The notes under the pieces were generated by a model, which worked only from the letters and a program-made list of their open reading frames with translations, had not been told where the DNA came from and searched no databases. Source: Mycolicibacterium fluoranthenivorans (lineage in GTDB: Bacteria > Actinomycetota > Actinomycetes > Mycobacteriales > Mycobacteriaceae). Taken from it: DNA of 64,000 bases. This document shows positions 10,062 through 17,504 of this stretch, piece by piece. Each line of letters opens with the position of its first letter. Position 1 is the first letter of the stretch. Made by a program: the position numbers and the translations under genes. Location: assembly GCF_011758805.1 (NCBI RefSeq), contig NZ_JAANOW010000004.1:404657-468656 (forward strand), read 5' to 3'.

Positions 10062-10119
10062 AAACGCCCAGATCTACAGATTTTAAGTCCGCTGCCTCTG
10101 CCAATTGGGCTATGGGGGC
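10062..10119 (-). tRNA. 5' half of a tRNA-Leu(TAA)-like gene, no recognisable T arm
   Basis: Read on the minus strand from 10119, the sequence gives an acceptor start GCCCCCA, a D arm with stem GCC/GGC around AATTGG, and an anticodon arm GCGGA-CTTAAAA-TCTGT with anticodon TAA. After that no GTTCGA-type T arm and no 3' acceptor strand complementary to GCCCCCA appear. It is therefore a broken or truncated tRNA gene. It sits where the defence-like block (lower coordinates) meets core-like DNA, as tRNA genes used as integration sites often do. Confidence 0.4.
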
Positions 10120-10227
10120 CTGTGCAGACAATGACGTTAGCGTCTGCGCCGGTCCCTGAAAAATCACTCCCCGGCTCCTCCGAACAGGGGATAGTCGCTC
10201 GCCCGCGTGGCCGTTTACCATCTCGGA

Positions 10228-10524
10228 ATGAACGGCCTGCTTGCCTTGCTCGTCACGCTGGCACTCGTCGTGCCCATCGGGGGACTGCTCATCTGGCTCA
10301 GTCACCGCAGCGCACAGAAGCAATCCGCAAAGTACTGGTCCACCCGAGGTGGCTCCGCAGCCGGCGGCACCGCGGTCGGCGGTGCCGCCGCCGGTGGCGG
10401 CTATCTCGCCGGCGGATGCGGCGCCGGTGACGGCGGTGGGGGCCATGGTCACGGCGGTTGCGGCGGTGGCTCCAGCTGTGGCGGAGGCGGATGCGGCGGC
10501 GGAGGCTGCGGAGGCGGCAGCTAG
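10228..10524 (+). CDS. Small membrane protein with Gly/Cys/His-rich tail
   Basis: 98 residues from ATG 10228 (an in-frame GTG lies at 10207). One membrane helix spans residues ~3-23 (LLALLVTLALVVPIGGLLIW). A short basic stretch follows, then a ~60-residue tail made almost only of Gly, Ala, Cys and His with repeated GGGGCGG units. Similar tails end TIGR04222-type membrane proteins, but the body of that family is absent. The Cys/His content suggests metal binding or low-complexity anchoring; function unknown. Its stop overlaps the 3' end of the gene on the other strand by four bases. Confidence 0.5.
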   Translation: MNGLLALLVTLALVVPIGGLLIWLSHRSAQKQSAKYWSTRGGSAAGGTAVGGAAAGGGYLAGGCGAGDGGGGHGHGGCGGGSSCGGGGCGGGGCGGGS

Positions 10525-11303
10525 CCCGCAGCTGCCAATTCCGACGGTGTGAGCGAAACCGTCAGCGCGGGAACCGGATACCGGCACAACGCACAGCCAT
10601 CACGGATGACCTCGGAGGTCTCCTCCGCAACGCCACGCAGCACCCGGAGGTCACCGGACGGCTCCCCGCTCAACCCACCAAGGCTCAGCCGGCTCAGGAT
10701 GAGGCCGTGCCTGCGGCTGAGCCGCGCCATCGCGCCGACCATCTCGATCACCGTGTCCGCGCCACCCGCACCGTCGGACGGCAGAAGCTCACCATGTACA
10801 CCGATCAGGGTCGTCGCACGCTGTGCGACAACCTGCGCCGCGTGGTCTTCCCAGCCGGGCTGGCCACTGTCGACCATCACCTGCCGGACCACACCCGTCG
10901 AGCCACCGAGCGCAGCGAGGTGTTCCTCGGCACCGACCACGAACTTGATCACCCCGGCGACGACGGCTCGCCTCACGGCGGCGGAATCCGTGTCCGCCCG
11001 GCAGTGCATGACGAGATGCTTCGCACTCACCTCACGTGACACCGCAAGGTCAAGTTCCTCGGCCGAGGCGATATCGACACTCACCCCGTGGCGTCGGATC
11101 CAGTCCGCGACCACCCCCGACCGCAGCACACGTGCCGGAAATCTGAGCGCCGAAGTAGGAAATACTTTGCGGTACATGGCACATCGGCGCAGCACCACCG
11201 CCTCGTCGAGGAGGCCGGCGGGCCGCACCACATCGTCGAGCAATCCGCGTGCGAAGCGGTCCGCGGACGACAAGCGAGCGATGACGAGCGTGTGCACGGT
11301 CAT
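10521..11303 (-). CDS. Barrel protein related to diaminopimelate/ornithine decarboxylase, second of a tandem pair
   Basis: 260 residues from an ATG that overlaps the stop of its upstream paralogue (ATGA). It matches only the alanine-racemase-like barrel of fold-III PLP decarboxylases: SVDIASAEELDLA corresponds to the conserved DVAS-x-xEL segment, and LSLGGLSG to the glycine-rich phosphate loop. Where decarboxylases have the YAVKAN Schiff-base lysine, this protein has LRFPAR, so the lysine is absent. The C-terminal beta domain with the catalytic Cys is also missing (typical enzymes have ~400-450 residues). Probably non-catalytic; it may be a sensor or PLP-binding protein. It lies beside kdp but is divergent from it. 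Confidence 0.5.
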   Translation of the reverse strand: MTVHTLVIARLSSADRFARGLLDDVVRPAGLLDEAVVLRRCAMYRKVFPTSALRFPARVLRSGVVADWIRRHGVSVDIASAEELDLAVSREVSAKHLVMHCRADTDSAAVRRAVVAGVIKFVVGAEEHLAALGGSTGVVRQVMVDSGQPGWEDHAAQVVAQRATTLIGVHGELLPSDGAGGADTVIEMVGAMARLSRRHGLILSRLSLGGLSGEPSGDLRVLRGVAEETSEVIRDGCALCRYPVPALTVSLTPSELAAAG

Positions 11304-12079
11304 GCCGCCGTCCGTCCGACGATCGCGCCGCCGGCCGAGAGCACGACCAGCGGACGCGGGAAACGCATTGTGGCGCACGCATCGTCGAGGGATTCGTCGA
11401 TCTCTTCGGCGAGCTCCGGCAGTTCCTCCCGCCAGTCTCCGCTGGGCACGGCACGGCCCCCACCCAATCCCAGCCGCGTCAGCACCTCACCGTGGACACG
11501 ACGGATATAGGTCATCTCCGTGATCATCTGGCCGATGGCGGCCGGGTAACTGATGAAGTCGTCCACCTGCCCGCCGACCTCGCAGTGCAACCCCACCGGG
11601 TCAAGGCGGGTGCTACCGAGCACTGCCCCGATCGCGGCATTCATCTGCTCGCTATCGCAACGCAAGGTGTGCCGACCATCCTGCTGAGCCCGGACCACGG
11701 TGAGATCGGCTGCGTTCGAGTTGGCCATGTGGACTATGACACCTTGTGTTCGGCCTTCGACTGCCGATGCCAACAGCTCGATTTCCTCCAGGGAACTCAC
11801 CACCATGCAGCCGGGACTGAGCCCGGCGGCCGCGCGGATCTCCGCGTCCCGCAATCCTTGCGCATGGATGGTCAGCCGTCGCGGACTGATGCCGGCCGCG
11901 ATCGCCACCGCCAGATCCCGACCCGAACACACGTCGACTGCGACCCCTCGCTTGCGAACCCACTTGGACACGAGGTGATTTCGCAGGGCACTCGCGGGCA
12001 CAGCGACCTCGGTCATCGGAAAGTAACCACGGTAGATCTCGCACCTGCGCTGGACCGACCGATCGGGCGATATGGACAC
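11300..12079 (-). CDS. Barrel protein related to diaminopimelate/ornithine decarboxylase, first of a tandem pair
   Basis: 259 residues. The start is taken as GTG 12079 because AGAAGG lies five bases upstream and this makes the protein the same length as its neighbour; the frame is open to 12289. It is clearly paralogous to the next gene: RRCEIYRGYFP matches RRCAMYRKVFP, VAVDVCSGRDLAVA matches the DVAS-type segment, and LGLGGGRAVPSGDW matches the glycine loop. The lysine position of the YAVKAN motif reads VAVPAS, so the PLP lysine is lost here as well. The genes overlap by four bases and are probably co-translated. Function unknown; the shared loss of the catalytic residue suggests a conserved non-enzymatic role. 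Confidence 0.5.
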   Translation of the reverse strand: MSISPDRSVQRRCEIYRGYFPMTEVAVPASALRNHLVSKWVRKRGVAVDVCSGRDLAVAIAAGISPRRLTIHAQGLRDAEIRAAAGLSPGCMVVSSLEEIELLASAVEGRTQGVIVHMANSNAADLTVVRAQQDGRHTLRCDSEQMNAAIGAVLGSTRLDPVGLHCEVGGQVDDFISYPAAIGQMITEMTYIRRVHGEVLTRLGLGGGRAVPSGDWREELPELAEEIDESLDDACATMRFPRPLVVLSAGGAIVGRTAA

Positions 12080-12567
12080 CGAGACCTTCTTGCTCGTTGG
12101 GGCCCCGGCCTGCTGCCGAGGGCCACACCATCCACTGTTGCGCGCGCTACGCCGCTCGGCCACCTTCGTAGCGGACTCTTGACGGATCCGCAGGAAACCT
12201 TGACGAGTTGTTGACCTTCGCGCGCGTTGGCGGCATGAGGCCCGCGGCCACGACCTCGAATGGGTGGGCGCTGTTCGTGGCGAACACACCGGCCGTAAAT
12301 GACCTCGCGGTAGTGATCGTCAAGACCCGAGAACTGCCGTCACCTGGGTCGATTGACGCGATCTGGACCGCGCAGCTGTGACCTGGATAACCGCGATGAA
12401 TAAACGGCGTAAAGGACTGTCGCCCGGGCGTAAAGAAACCGTCAAGGCCCGCTGTGAGTGTCCTTGGCGGGTCTAGCTTCAAGCCGGGCTCTCAGCACGG
12501 GGAGCCTCCCAGAGGCTGCCTCGATCACACCCGAGCGCCGCCCGCAGTTTTCAGTGAACGGAGTGAC
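12080..12567 (+). promoter_or_regulatory. Divergent control region between the barrel genes and kdp
   Basis: About 490 bases without a convincing gene. It should contain the kdp promoter and that of the divergent barrel-protein pair. The notable structure is a spaced direct repeat at 12406-12435, described separately. No clear riboswitch fold or terminator was recognised by eye. Confidence 0.4.
12406..12435 (+). promoter_or_regulatory. Candidate KdpE binding site: direct repeat with 21-bp period
   Basis: GGCGTAAAG occurs at 12406-12414 and again at 12427-12435, so the copies are 21 bp apart, two helical turns, on the same face of the helix. OmpR-family regulators such as KdpE bind direct repeats with about one-turn or two-turn spacing. 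It lies ~130 bp upstream of the first kdp-linked peptide gene. The link to KdpE is inferred from position only. Confidence 0.35.
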
Positions 12568-12651
12568 ATGTCGGTGGTCGTGTACATCGTGCTGACGGTG
12601 GCGATCTTCGCCCTGCTCGGCTTGATTCAGAAGTTGGTCGAGGGGCTGTGA
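12568..12651 (+). CDS. 27-residue KdpF-like membrane peptide preceding kdpF
   Basis: A 27-residue peptide, start ATG 12568, with a GGAG at 12561-12564 just upstream as ribosome binding site. It is almost entirely one membrane helix ([17 protein letters not shown]) ending in a short charged tail. Its TGA overlaps the GTG of kdpF by two bases, so both are co-translated. It resembles KdpF in size and placement but lacks the typical C-terminal PERF. Likely a second small subunit or stabiliser of the Kdp complex; inference. Confidence 0.55.
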   Translation: MSVVVYIVLTVAIFALLGLIQKLVEGL

Positions 12652-12737
12652 GCTACGACAACATCGTCGGGCTGGTGCTCGCGATTCTCCTCGCACTGTT
12701 TCTCTTCGCCGCGCTGCTCTTCCCCGAGAGGTTCTAG
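12648..12737 (+). CDS. kdpF: Potassium-transporting ATPase subunit F
   Basis: 29 residues from GTG 12648. One membrane helix ([19 protein letters not shown]) followed by the family-typical FPERF ending. KdpF is the small hydrophobic subunit that stabilises the KdpABC complex. It overlaps both neighbours: its start lies in the stop of the preceding peptide, and the last base of its TAG is the first base of the kdpA GTG. This packing indicates one translationally coupled operon. Confidence 0.85.
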   Translation: MSYDNIVGLVLAILLALFLFAALLFPERF

Positions 12738-14416
12738 TGAGTTCCCTGACTAGTGAGGGGGCGGGGATCCTGTTCCTCGTCACCCTGATCGTCGCCCTGG
12801 TGGCCGTACACGTGCCGCTCGGCGATTACATGTACCGGGTCTATTCGTCCGAGCGAGACCTGCGCGGCGAGCGGCTCGTCTACCGACTCATCGGTGCCGA
12901 TCCGAAAGCGGAGCAGACCTGGGGTGCCTATGCCCGCAGCGTGCTCGCCTTCTCGGCCGTCAGCATCCTGTTCCTGTTCGTTCTCCAGCTCGTGCAGGGC
13001 AAGCTCCCGCTTCATCTGAACGATCCGGCGACGCCGATGACTCCGGCGCTGGCGTGGAACACGGCCGTGAGCTTCGTGACGAACACCAACTGGCAGGCCT
13101 ACTCGGGTGAATCGACGCAGGGCCACCTCGTCCAGATGGCCGGCCTGGCCGTACAGAACTTCGTGTCCGCGGCGGTCGGTATGGCAGTCGCGATGGCCTT
13201 CGTCCGTGGCCTGGCCCGGCGCAGTACCGGTGAACTGGGCAACTTCTGGGTCGATCTGGTCCGCGGCGCGCTGCGCATCCTGCTGCCCCTGTCCATCGTC
13301 GGCGCCATCATCCTCATCGCGGGCGGCGCCATCCAGAACTTCCACCTGCACGATCAGGTGGTCAACACCCTGGCGGGCGGGCAGCAGACCATCACCGGCG
13401 GCCCCGTCGCCAGCCAAGAGGTGATCAAAGAACTCGGCACCAACGGCGGTGGTTTCTACAACGTCAACTCGGCGCACCCGTTCGAGAACCCCAACGCGTG
13501 GACCAACTGGGTGGAGATCTTCCTGCTGCTGGTCATCAGCTTCTCACTGCCCCGCACCTACGGGCGGATGGTGGAGAGCAAGAAGCAGGGGTACGCGATC
13601 GCGGCCGTGATGAGCGTGCTCGCCGTGATCAGCGTCGGTTTCATGATGCTGTTCCAGCTGCAAGGCCACGGCACCGTGCCCACCGCGGTCGGCTCGGCGA
13701 TGGAAGGTGTGGAACAGCGCTTCGGCGTGGCCGATTCGGCCGTCTTCGCCGACGCCACGACGCTGACGTCCACCGGTGCCGTCGACTCGTTCCACGACTC
13801 CTACACCAGCCTGGGCGGCATGGTCGCGCTGTTCAACATGCAGCTCGGCGAGGTGGCGCCGGGCGGCGTCGGCTCGGGCCTGTACGGCATGCTCATCCTG
13901 GCCATCATCACCGTCTTCATCGCAGGCCTGATGGTCGGACGCACCCCCGAGTACCTCGGCAAGAAGATCACCCCGCGTGAAATCAAACTGGCTGCAACGT
14001 ATTTCCTCATCACCCCGTTGATCGCACTGACCGGCACGGCCATCGCGATGGCGATGCCGGGCCAGCGCGCAGGCATGCTGAACACCGGCCCGCACGGCTT
14101 GTCCGAGGTGCTCTACGCCTTCACCTCGGCGGCCAACAACAACGGGTCGGCATTCGCGGGTATCACCGTCAACACCGACTGGTACAACACCGCGCTCGGC
14201 CTGGCCATGGTGTTCGGCAGGTTCCTGCCGATCATCTTCGTGCTCGCCCTGGCCGGCGCCCTGGCCAAACAGGGCAAGACCCCGGAGTCCATCGGCACCC
14301 TGCCGACGCATCGACCTCAGTTCGTCGGCATGGTTGCCGGTGTCACGCTGATCCTGGTCGCGCTCACCTTCTTGCCGATGCTTGCGCTCGGCCCCCTCGC
14401 TGAAGGAATTCACTGA
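12737..14416 (+). CDS. kdpA: Potassium-transporting ATPase subunit A (K+ channel-like subunit)
   Basis: 559 residues, GTG start, normal length for KdpA. This membrane subunit forms the K+ selectivity filter and feeds ions to KdpB. It has about ten membrane helices and four pore-loop repeats; visible ones include [27 protein letters not shown] and [11 protein letters not shown], each with the glycine-rich filter core. The start shares a base with the kdpF stop, and the stop overlaps the kdpB ATG, so the three are co-translated. Under K+ limitation the operon is expected to be induced by KdpDE, encoded downstream. Confidence 0.95.
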   Translation: MSSLTSEGAGILFLVTLIVALVAVHVPLGDYMYRVYSSERDLRGERLVYRLIGADPKAEQTWGAYARSVLAFSAVSILFLFVLQLVQGKLPLHLNDPATPMTPALAWNTAVSFVTNTNWQAYSGESTQGHLVQMAGLAVQNFVSAAVGMAVAMAFVRGLARRSTGELGNFWVDLVRGALRILLPLSIVGAIILIAGGAIQNFHLHDQVVNTLAGGQQTITGGPVASQEVIKELGTNGGGFYNVNSAHPFENPNAWTNWVEIFLLLVISFSLPRTYGRMVESKKQGYAIAAVMSVLAVISVGFMMLFQLQGHGTVPTAVGSAMEGVEQRFGVADSAVFADATTLTSTGAVDSFHDSYTSLGGMVALFNMQLGEVAPGGVGSGLYGMLILAIITVFIAGLMVGRTPEYLGKKITPREIKLAATYFLITPLIALTGTAIAMAMPGQRAGMLNTGPHGLSEVLYAFTSAANNNGSAFAGITVNTDWYNTALGLAMVFGRFLPIIFVLALAGALAKQGKTPESIGTLPTHRPQFVGMVAGVTLILVALTFLPMLALGPLAEGIH

Positions 14417-16560
14417 TGACCACCCCCACCCTCGAATCTGGGCACGCACAGCACAAATCGCAATCCACCAACCGCATTCAAGGCGGCTTGCTGGATCCGA
14501 AGCTGCTGTGGAAGTCGATGCCCGACGCACTGCGCAAGCTCGATCCGCGCACCTTGTGGCGCAACCCGGTCATGCTGATCGTCGAGATCGGTGCGGTGTG
14601 GAGCACGATCCTGGCGATCGCCGATCCCTCCTGGTTCGGCTGGCTGATCGTGATCTGGCTCTGGCTGACAGTCGTTTTCGCGAATCTCGCCGAAGCGGTT
14701 GCCGAAGGACGCGGTAAGGCTCAGGCCGAGACGCTGCGCAAGACGAAGACGTCGACCATGGCCCGTCGCCTCATCGACTGGGCCCCCGGCCGCACGGCCA
14801 CCGAGGAAGAGGTCGCCGCTCCCCTGTTGCAACTGGGCGACCACGTGGTGGTCGAAGCCGGCGAGACCATCCCCGGCGACGGCGATGTCGTACAAGGCAT
14901 TGCCTCCGTGGACGAATCCGCCATCACGGGTGAATCCGCGCCGGTGATCCGGGAATCCGGAGGTGACCGTTCCGCGGTGACCGGTGGCACCGTCGTGCTC
15001 TCCGATCGCATCATCGTCCGGATCACGCAGAAGCCGGGCGAGAGCTTCATCGACCGGATGATCTCCCTCGTCGAAGGGGCCAACCGGCAGAAGACGCCGA
15101 ACGAGATCGCGCTGAACATCCTGCTGGCCTCGCTCACGCTCATCTTCGTGTTCGCCGTCGCGACGCTACAACCGCTCGCCATCTACTCGAAGATGAACAA
15201 CCCCGGTGTGCCGGACAGCTTGGCCCTCACCGGCAACGGTGTGTCGGGCATCGTGATGGTCTCGCTGCTGGTGTGTTTGATTCCCACCACGATCGGCGCG
15301 CTGCTGTCCGCGATCGGCATCGCCGGGATGGACCGCCTGGTCCAGCGCAACGTGCTCGCCATGTCCGGTCGCGCGGTGGAAGCCGCCGGCGATGTGAACA
15401 CGCTGCTGTTGGACAAGACCGGCACCATCACGCTGGGCAACCGGCAGGCTGCCGCGTTCGTCCCGGTCACCGGCGTGACCGCCGAGGCACTCGCCGATGC
15501 GGCCCAGCTGTCCAGCCTGGCCGACGAAACTCCGGAGGGCCGCTCGATCGTGGTCTTCGCCAAGGAGGAGTACGGGCTGCGGGCCCGGACTCCGGGCGAG
15601 CTGGCGACGGCGCAGTGGGTGGAATTCACCGCCCAGACCCGGATGTCGGGTGTGGATCTGGGCACCGATCACAGCCTGCGCAAGGGCGCGGCCAGCTCGG
15701 TCGCCGACTGGGTGCGCAACCAGGGTGGCCAGGTGTCCGCGGAGCTCGGCGAGATCGTCGACGGCATCTCCGCCGCCGGCGGGACCCCCCTCGTCGTCGG
15801 GCAGGTCCTGGACGGCACCGCCTCGGTCCTCGGTGTCATCCACCTGAAAGACGTCGTCAAGCAGGGTATGCGCGAACGCTTCGACGAGATGCGCCGGATG
15901 GGCATCCGCACGGTGATGATCACCGGCGATAACCCGTTGACCGCCAAGGCCATTGCCGATGAGGCAGGTGTCGATGACTTCCTCGCCGAGGCCACGCCGG
16001 AAGACAAGATGGCCCTGATCAAGAAGGAGCAGGCCGGCGGGAAGCTGGTCGCCATGACCGGTGACGGCACCAACGACGCACCCGCGTTGGCGCAGGCGGA
16101 TGTCGGCGTGGCGATGAACACCGGTACGTCGGCGGCGAAAGAGGCCGGCAACATGGTCGACCTCGACTCGGATCCCACCAAACTCATCGAGATCGTCGAG
16201 ATCGGCAAGCAGCTGCTCATCACCCGCGGGGCGCTCACGACGTTCTCGATCGCCAACGACATCGCCAAGTACTTCGCGATCATCCCCGCGCTGTTCGTCA
16301 CGCTGTTCCCCGGTCTGGATCTGCTCAACATCATGCGGCTGCACAGTCCGCAGTCGGCGATCCTGTCCGCGGTCATCTTCAACGCGATCATCATCGTCGC
16401 GCTGATCCCGTTGTCGCTGCGCGGCGTTCGGTACACGCCCAGCAGTGCGTCGAAACTGTTGAGCCGCAACCTCTACGTCTACGGCTTGGGCGGAATCATC
16501 GCGCCGTTCATCGGCATCAAAGTCATCGACCTCGTAATCCAGTTCCTGCCAGGGATGTGA
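14416..16560 (+). CDS. kdpB: Potassium-transporting P-type ATPase subunit B
   Basis: 714 residues, slightly longer than E. coli KdpB because of an N-terminal extension of ~30 residues. It is the catalytic subunit that couples ATP hydrolysis to K+ uptake. Motifs in order: the TGESAPV actuator loop (near 174), the phosphorylation site DKTGT with Asp333, the nucleotide-binding region, and [21 protein letters not shown] in the P domain (given here as one recognisable block around residue 552). The start overlaps the kdpA stop by one base. kdpC follows after one base. Confidence 0.95.
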   Translation: MTTPTLESGHAQHKSQSTNRIQGGLLDPKLLWKSMPDALRKLDPRTLWRNPVMLIVEIGAVWSTILAIADPSWFGWLIVIWLWLTVVFANLAEAVAEGRGKAQAETLRKTKTSTMARRLIDWAPGRTATEEEVAAPLLQLGDHVVVEAGETIPGDGDVVQGIASVDESAITGESAPVIRESGGDRSAVTGGTVVLSDRIIVRITQKPGESFIDRMISLVEGANRQKTPNEIALNILLASLTLIFVFAVATLQPLAIYSKMNNPGVPDSLALTGNGVSGIVMVSLLVCLIPTTIGALLSAIGIAGMDRLVQRNVLAMSGRAVEAAGDVNTLLLDKTGTITLGNRQAAAFVPVTGVTAEALADAAQLSSLADETPEGRSIVVFAKEEYGLRARTPGELATAQWVEFTAQTRMSGVDLGTDHSLRKGAASSVADWVRNQGGQVSAELGEIVDGISAAGGTPLVVGQVLDGTASVLGVIHLKDVVKQGMRERFDEMRRMGIRTVMITGDNPLTAKAIADEAGVDDFLAEATPEDKMALIKKEQAGGKLVAMTGDGTNDAPALAQADVGVAMNTGTSAAKEAGNMVDLDSDPTKLIEIVEIGKQLLITRGALTTFSIANDIAKYFAIIPALFVTLFPGLDLLNIMRLHSPQSAILSAVIFNAIIIVALIPLSLRGVRYTPSSASKLLSRNLYVYGLGGIIAPFIGIKVIDLVIQFLPGM

Positions 16561-16561
16561 A

Positions 16562-17497
16562 ATGAACTTCTCCAGTTTGATTCGTCAGCACTGGGCCGCG
16601 CTCCGCGCCCTGCTCGTGCTCACCGTGATCCTCGGTCTCGCCTACCCGGCCTTCATCTGGCTCATCGCCCAGATCCCCGGGCTGCGTGAGAATGCCAACG
16701 GGTCCATCGTCGACACCGGTGGGAAACCGGTGGGCAGCAGCCTGATCGGGCAGTCCTTCACCGACGCGGAGGGCAACGCACTGCCACAGTACTTCCAGAG
16801 CCGGCCGTCGGCCGCGGGCAACGGCTATGACCCACTCGCCACCAGCGCGAGCAACCTGGGACCGGAGAGCATCGTCGACACACCCGGTGACCCGTCGCTT
16901 GCCAAGGACGACAACGGATATAAGGCCAGCCTGCTCACGCAGGTCTGCCAACGCAGCGCCGCCGTGGGTGAGCTCGAAGGTGTCAGCGGGGCCCGCCCGT
17001 TCTGCACCGGCGGCGGCCGGGGCGAACGGAGCGACGGGGAAAGCGTCGGGGCCGTGCTCTCGGTGATCGGACCCCGCACCGCATCCGGCGACGTCGTCCA
17101 TCCCACGCGGGTGGTCAGTGTCAACGAACCGTGCGAGACGACGAAGACCCCGTTTCTGAGCACCTATGAGGGCGCCCGCGTCGAATGCGCGACGTTCGGT
17201 GAGGATTACGCCATCGGCCAGATCGTGCCGATCCGGGGCGCCGCCCCCGACGACCCCGCCGTACCCGCGGACGCCGTCACCGCCAGCGCCAGCGGCCTGG
17301 ATCCGCACATCTCCCCCGCGTACGCCGCCATCCAGGTGGACCGGATCGCCAAGGCCCGGGGTGTCTCACCCGACCTCATCCGCACGGCCGTCGCGGACAA
17401 CACCGCCGGCCGCACCCTCGGGTACTTCGGAGAACCGCGGGTCAACGTATTGATGCTGAATGTGGAGCTGGACGAGAAGTATCCCGTGAAGAGTTGA
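16562..17497 (+). CDS. kdpC: Potassium-transporting ATPase subunit C with a large insertion
   Basis: 311 residues, against ~190 in E. coli. The N-terminal membrane anchor (LLVLTVILGLAYPAFIWLI, residues ~14-32), the GSSLIGQ and FQSRPSA motifs, and the C-terminal SGLDPHISPAYA and GEPRVNVLMLN motifs are all in place, so it is a real KdpC. Between residues ~100 and ~235 it carries an extra ~110-120-residue segment with four Cys (QVCQR, RPFCTG, NEPCETT, VECATF). KdpC assembles and stimulates the KdpB pump from the membrane surface. The insertion faces outside and might form disulfides. Confidence 0.9.
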   Translation: MNFSSLIRQHWAALRALLVLTVILGLAYPAFIWLIAQIPGLRENANGSIVDTGGKPVGSSLIGQSFTDAEGNALPQYFQSRPSAAGNGYDPLATSASNLGPESIVDTPGDPSLAKDDNGYKASLLTQVCQRSAAVGELEGVSGARPFCTGGGRGERSDGESVGAVLSVIGPRTASGDVVHPTRVVSVNEPCETTKTPFLSTYEGARVECATFGEDYAIGQIVPIRGAAPDDPAVPADAVTASASGLDPHISPAYAAIQVDRIAKARGVSPDLIRTAVADNTAGRTLGYFGEPRVNVLMLNVELDEKYPVKS

Positions 17498-17504
17498 TGC
17501 ACCG

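Noticed and set aside
10018..10120. A complete tRNA gene
   Set aside because: No T arm and no 3' acceptor strand could be found, so only a 5' half is reported.
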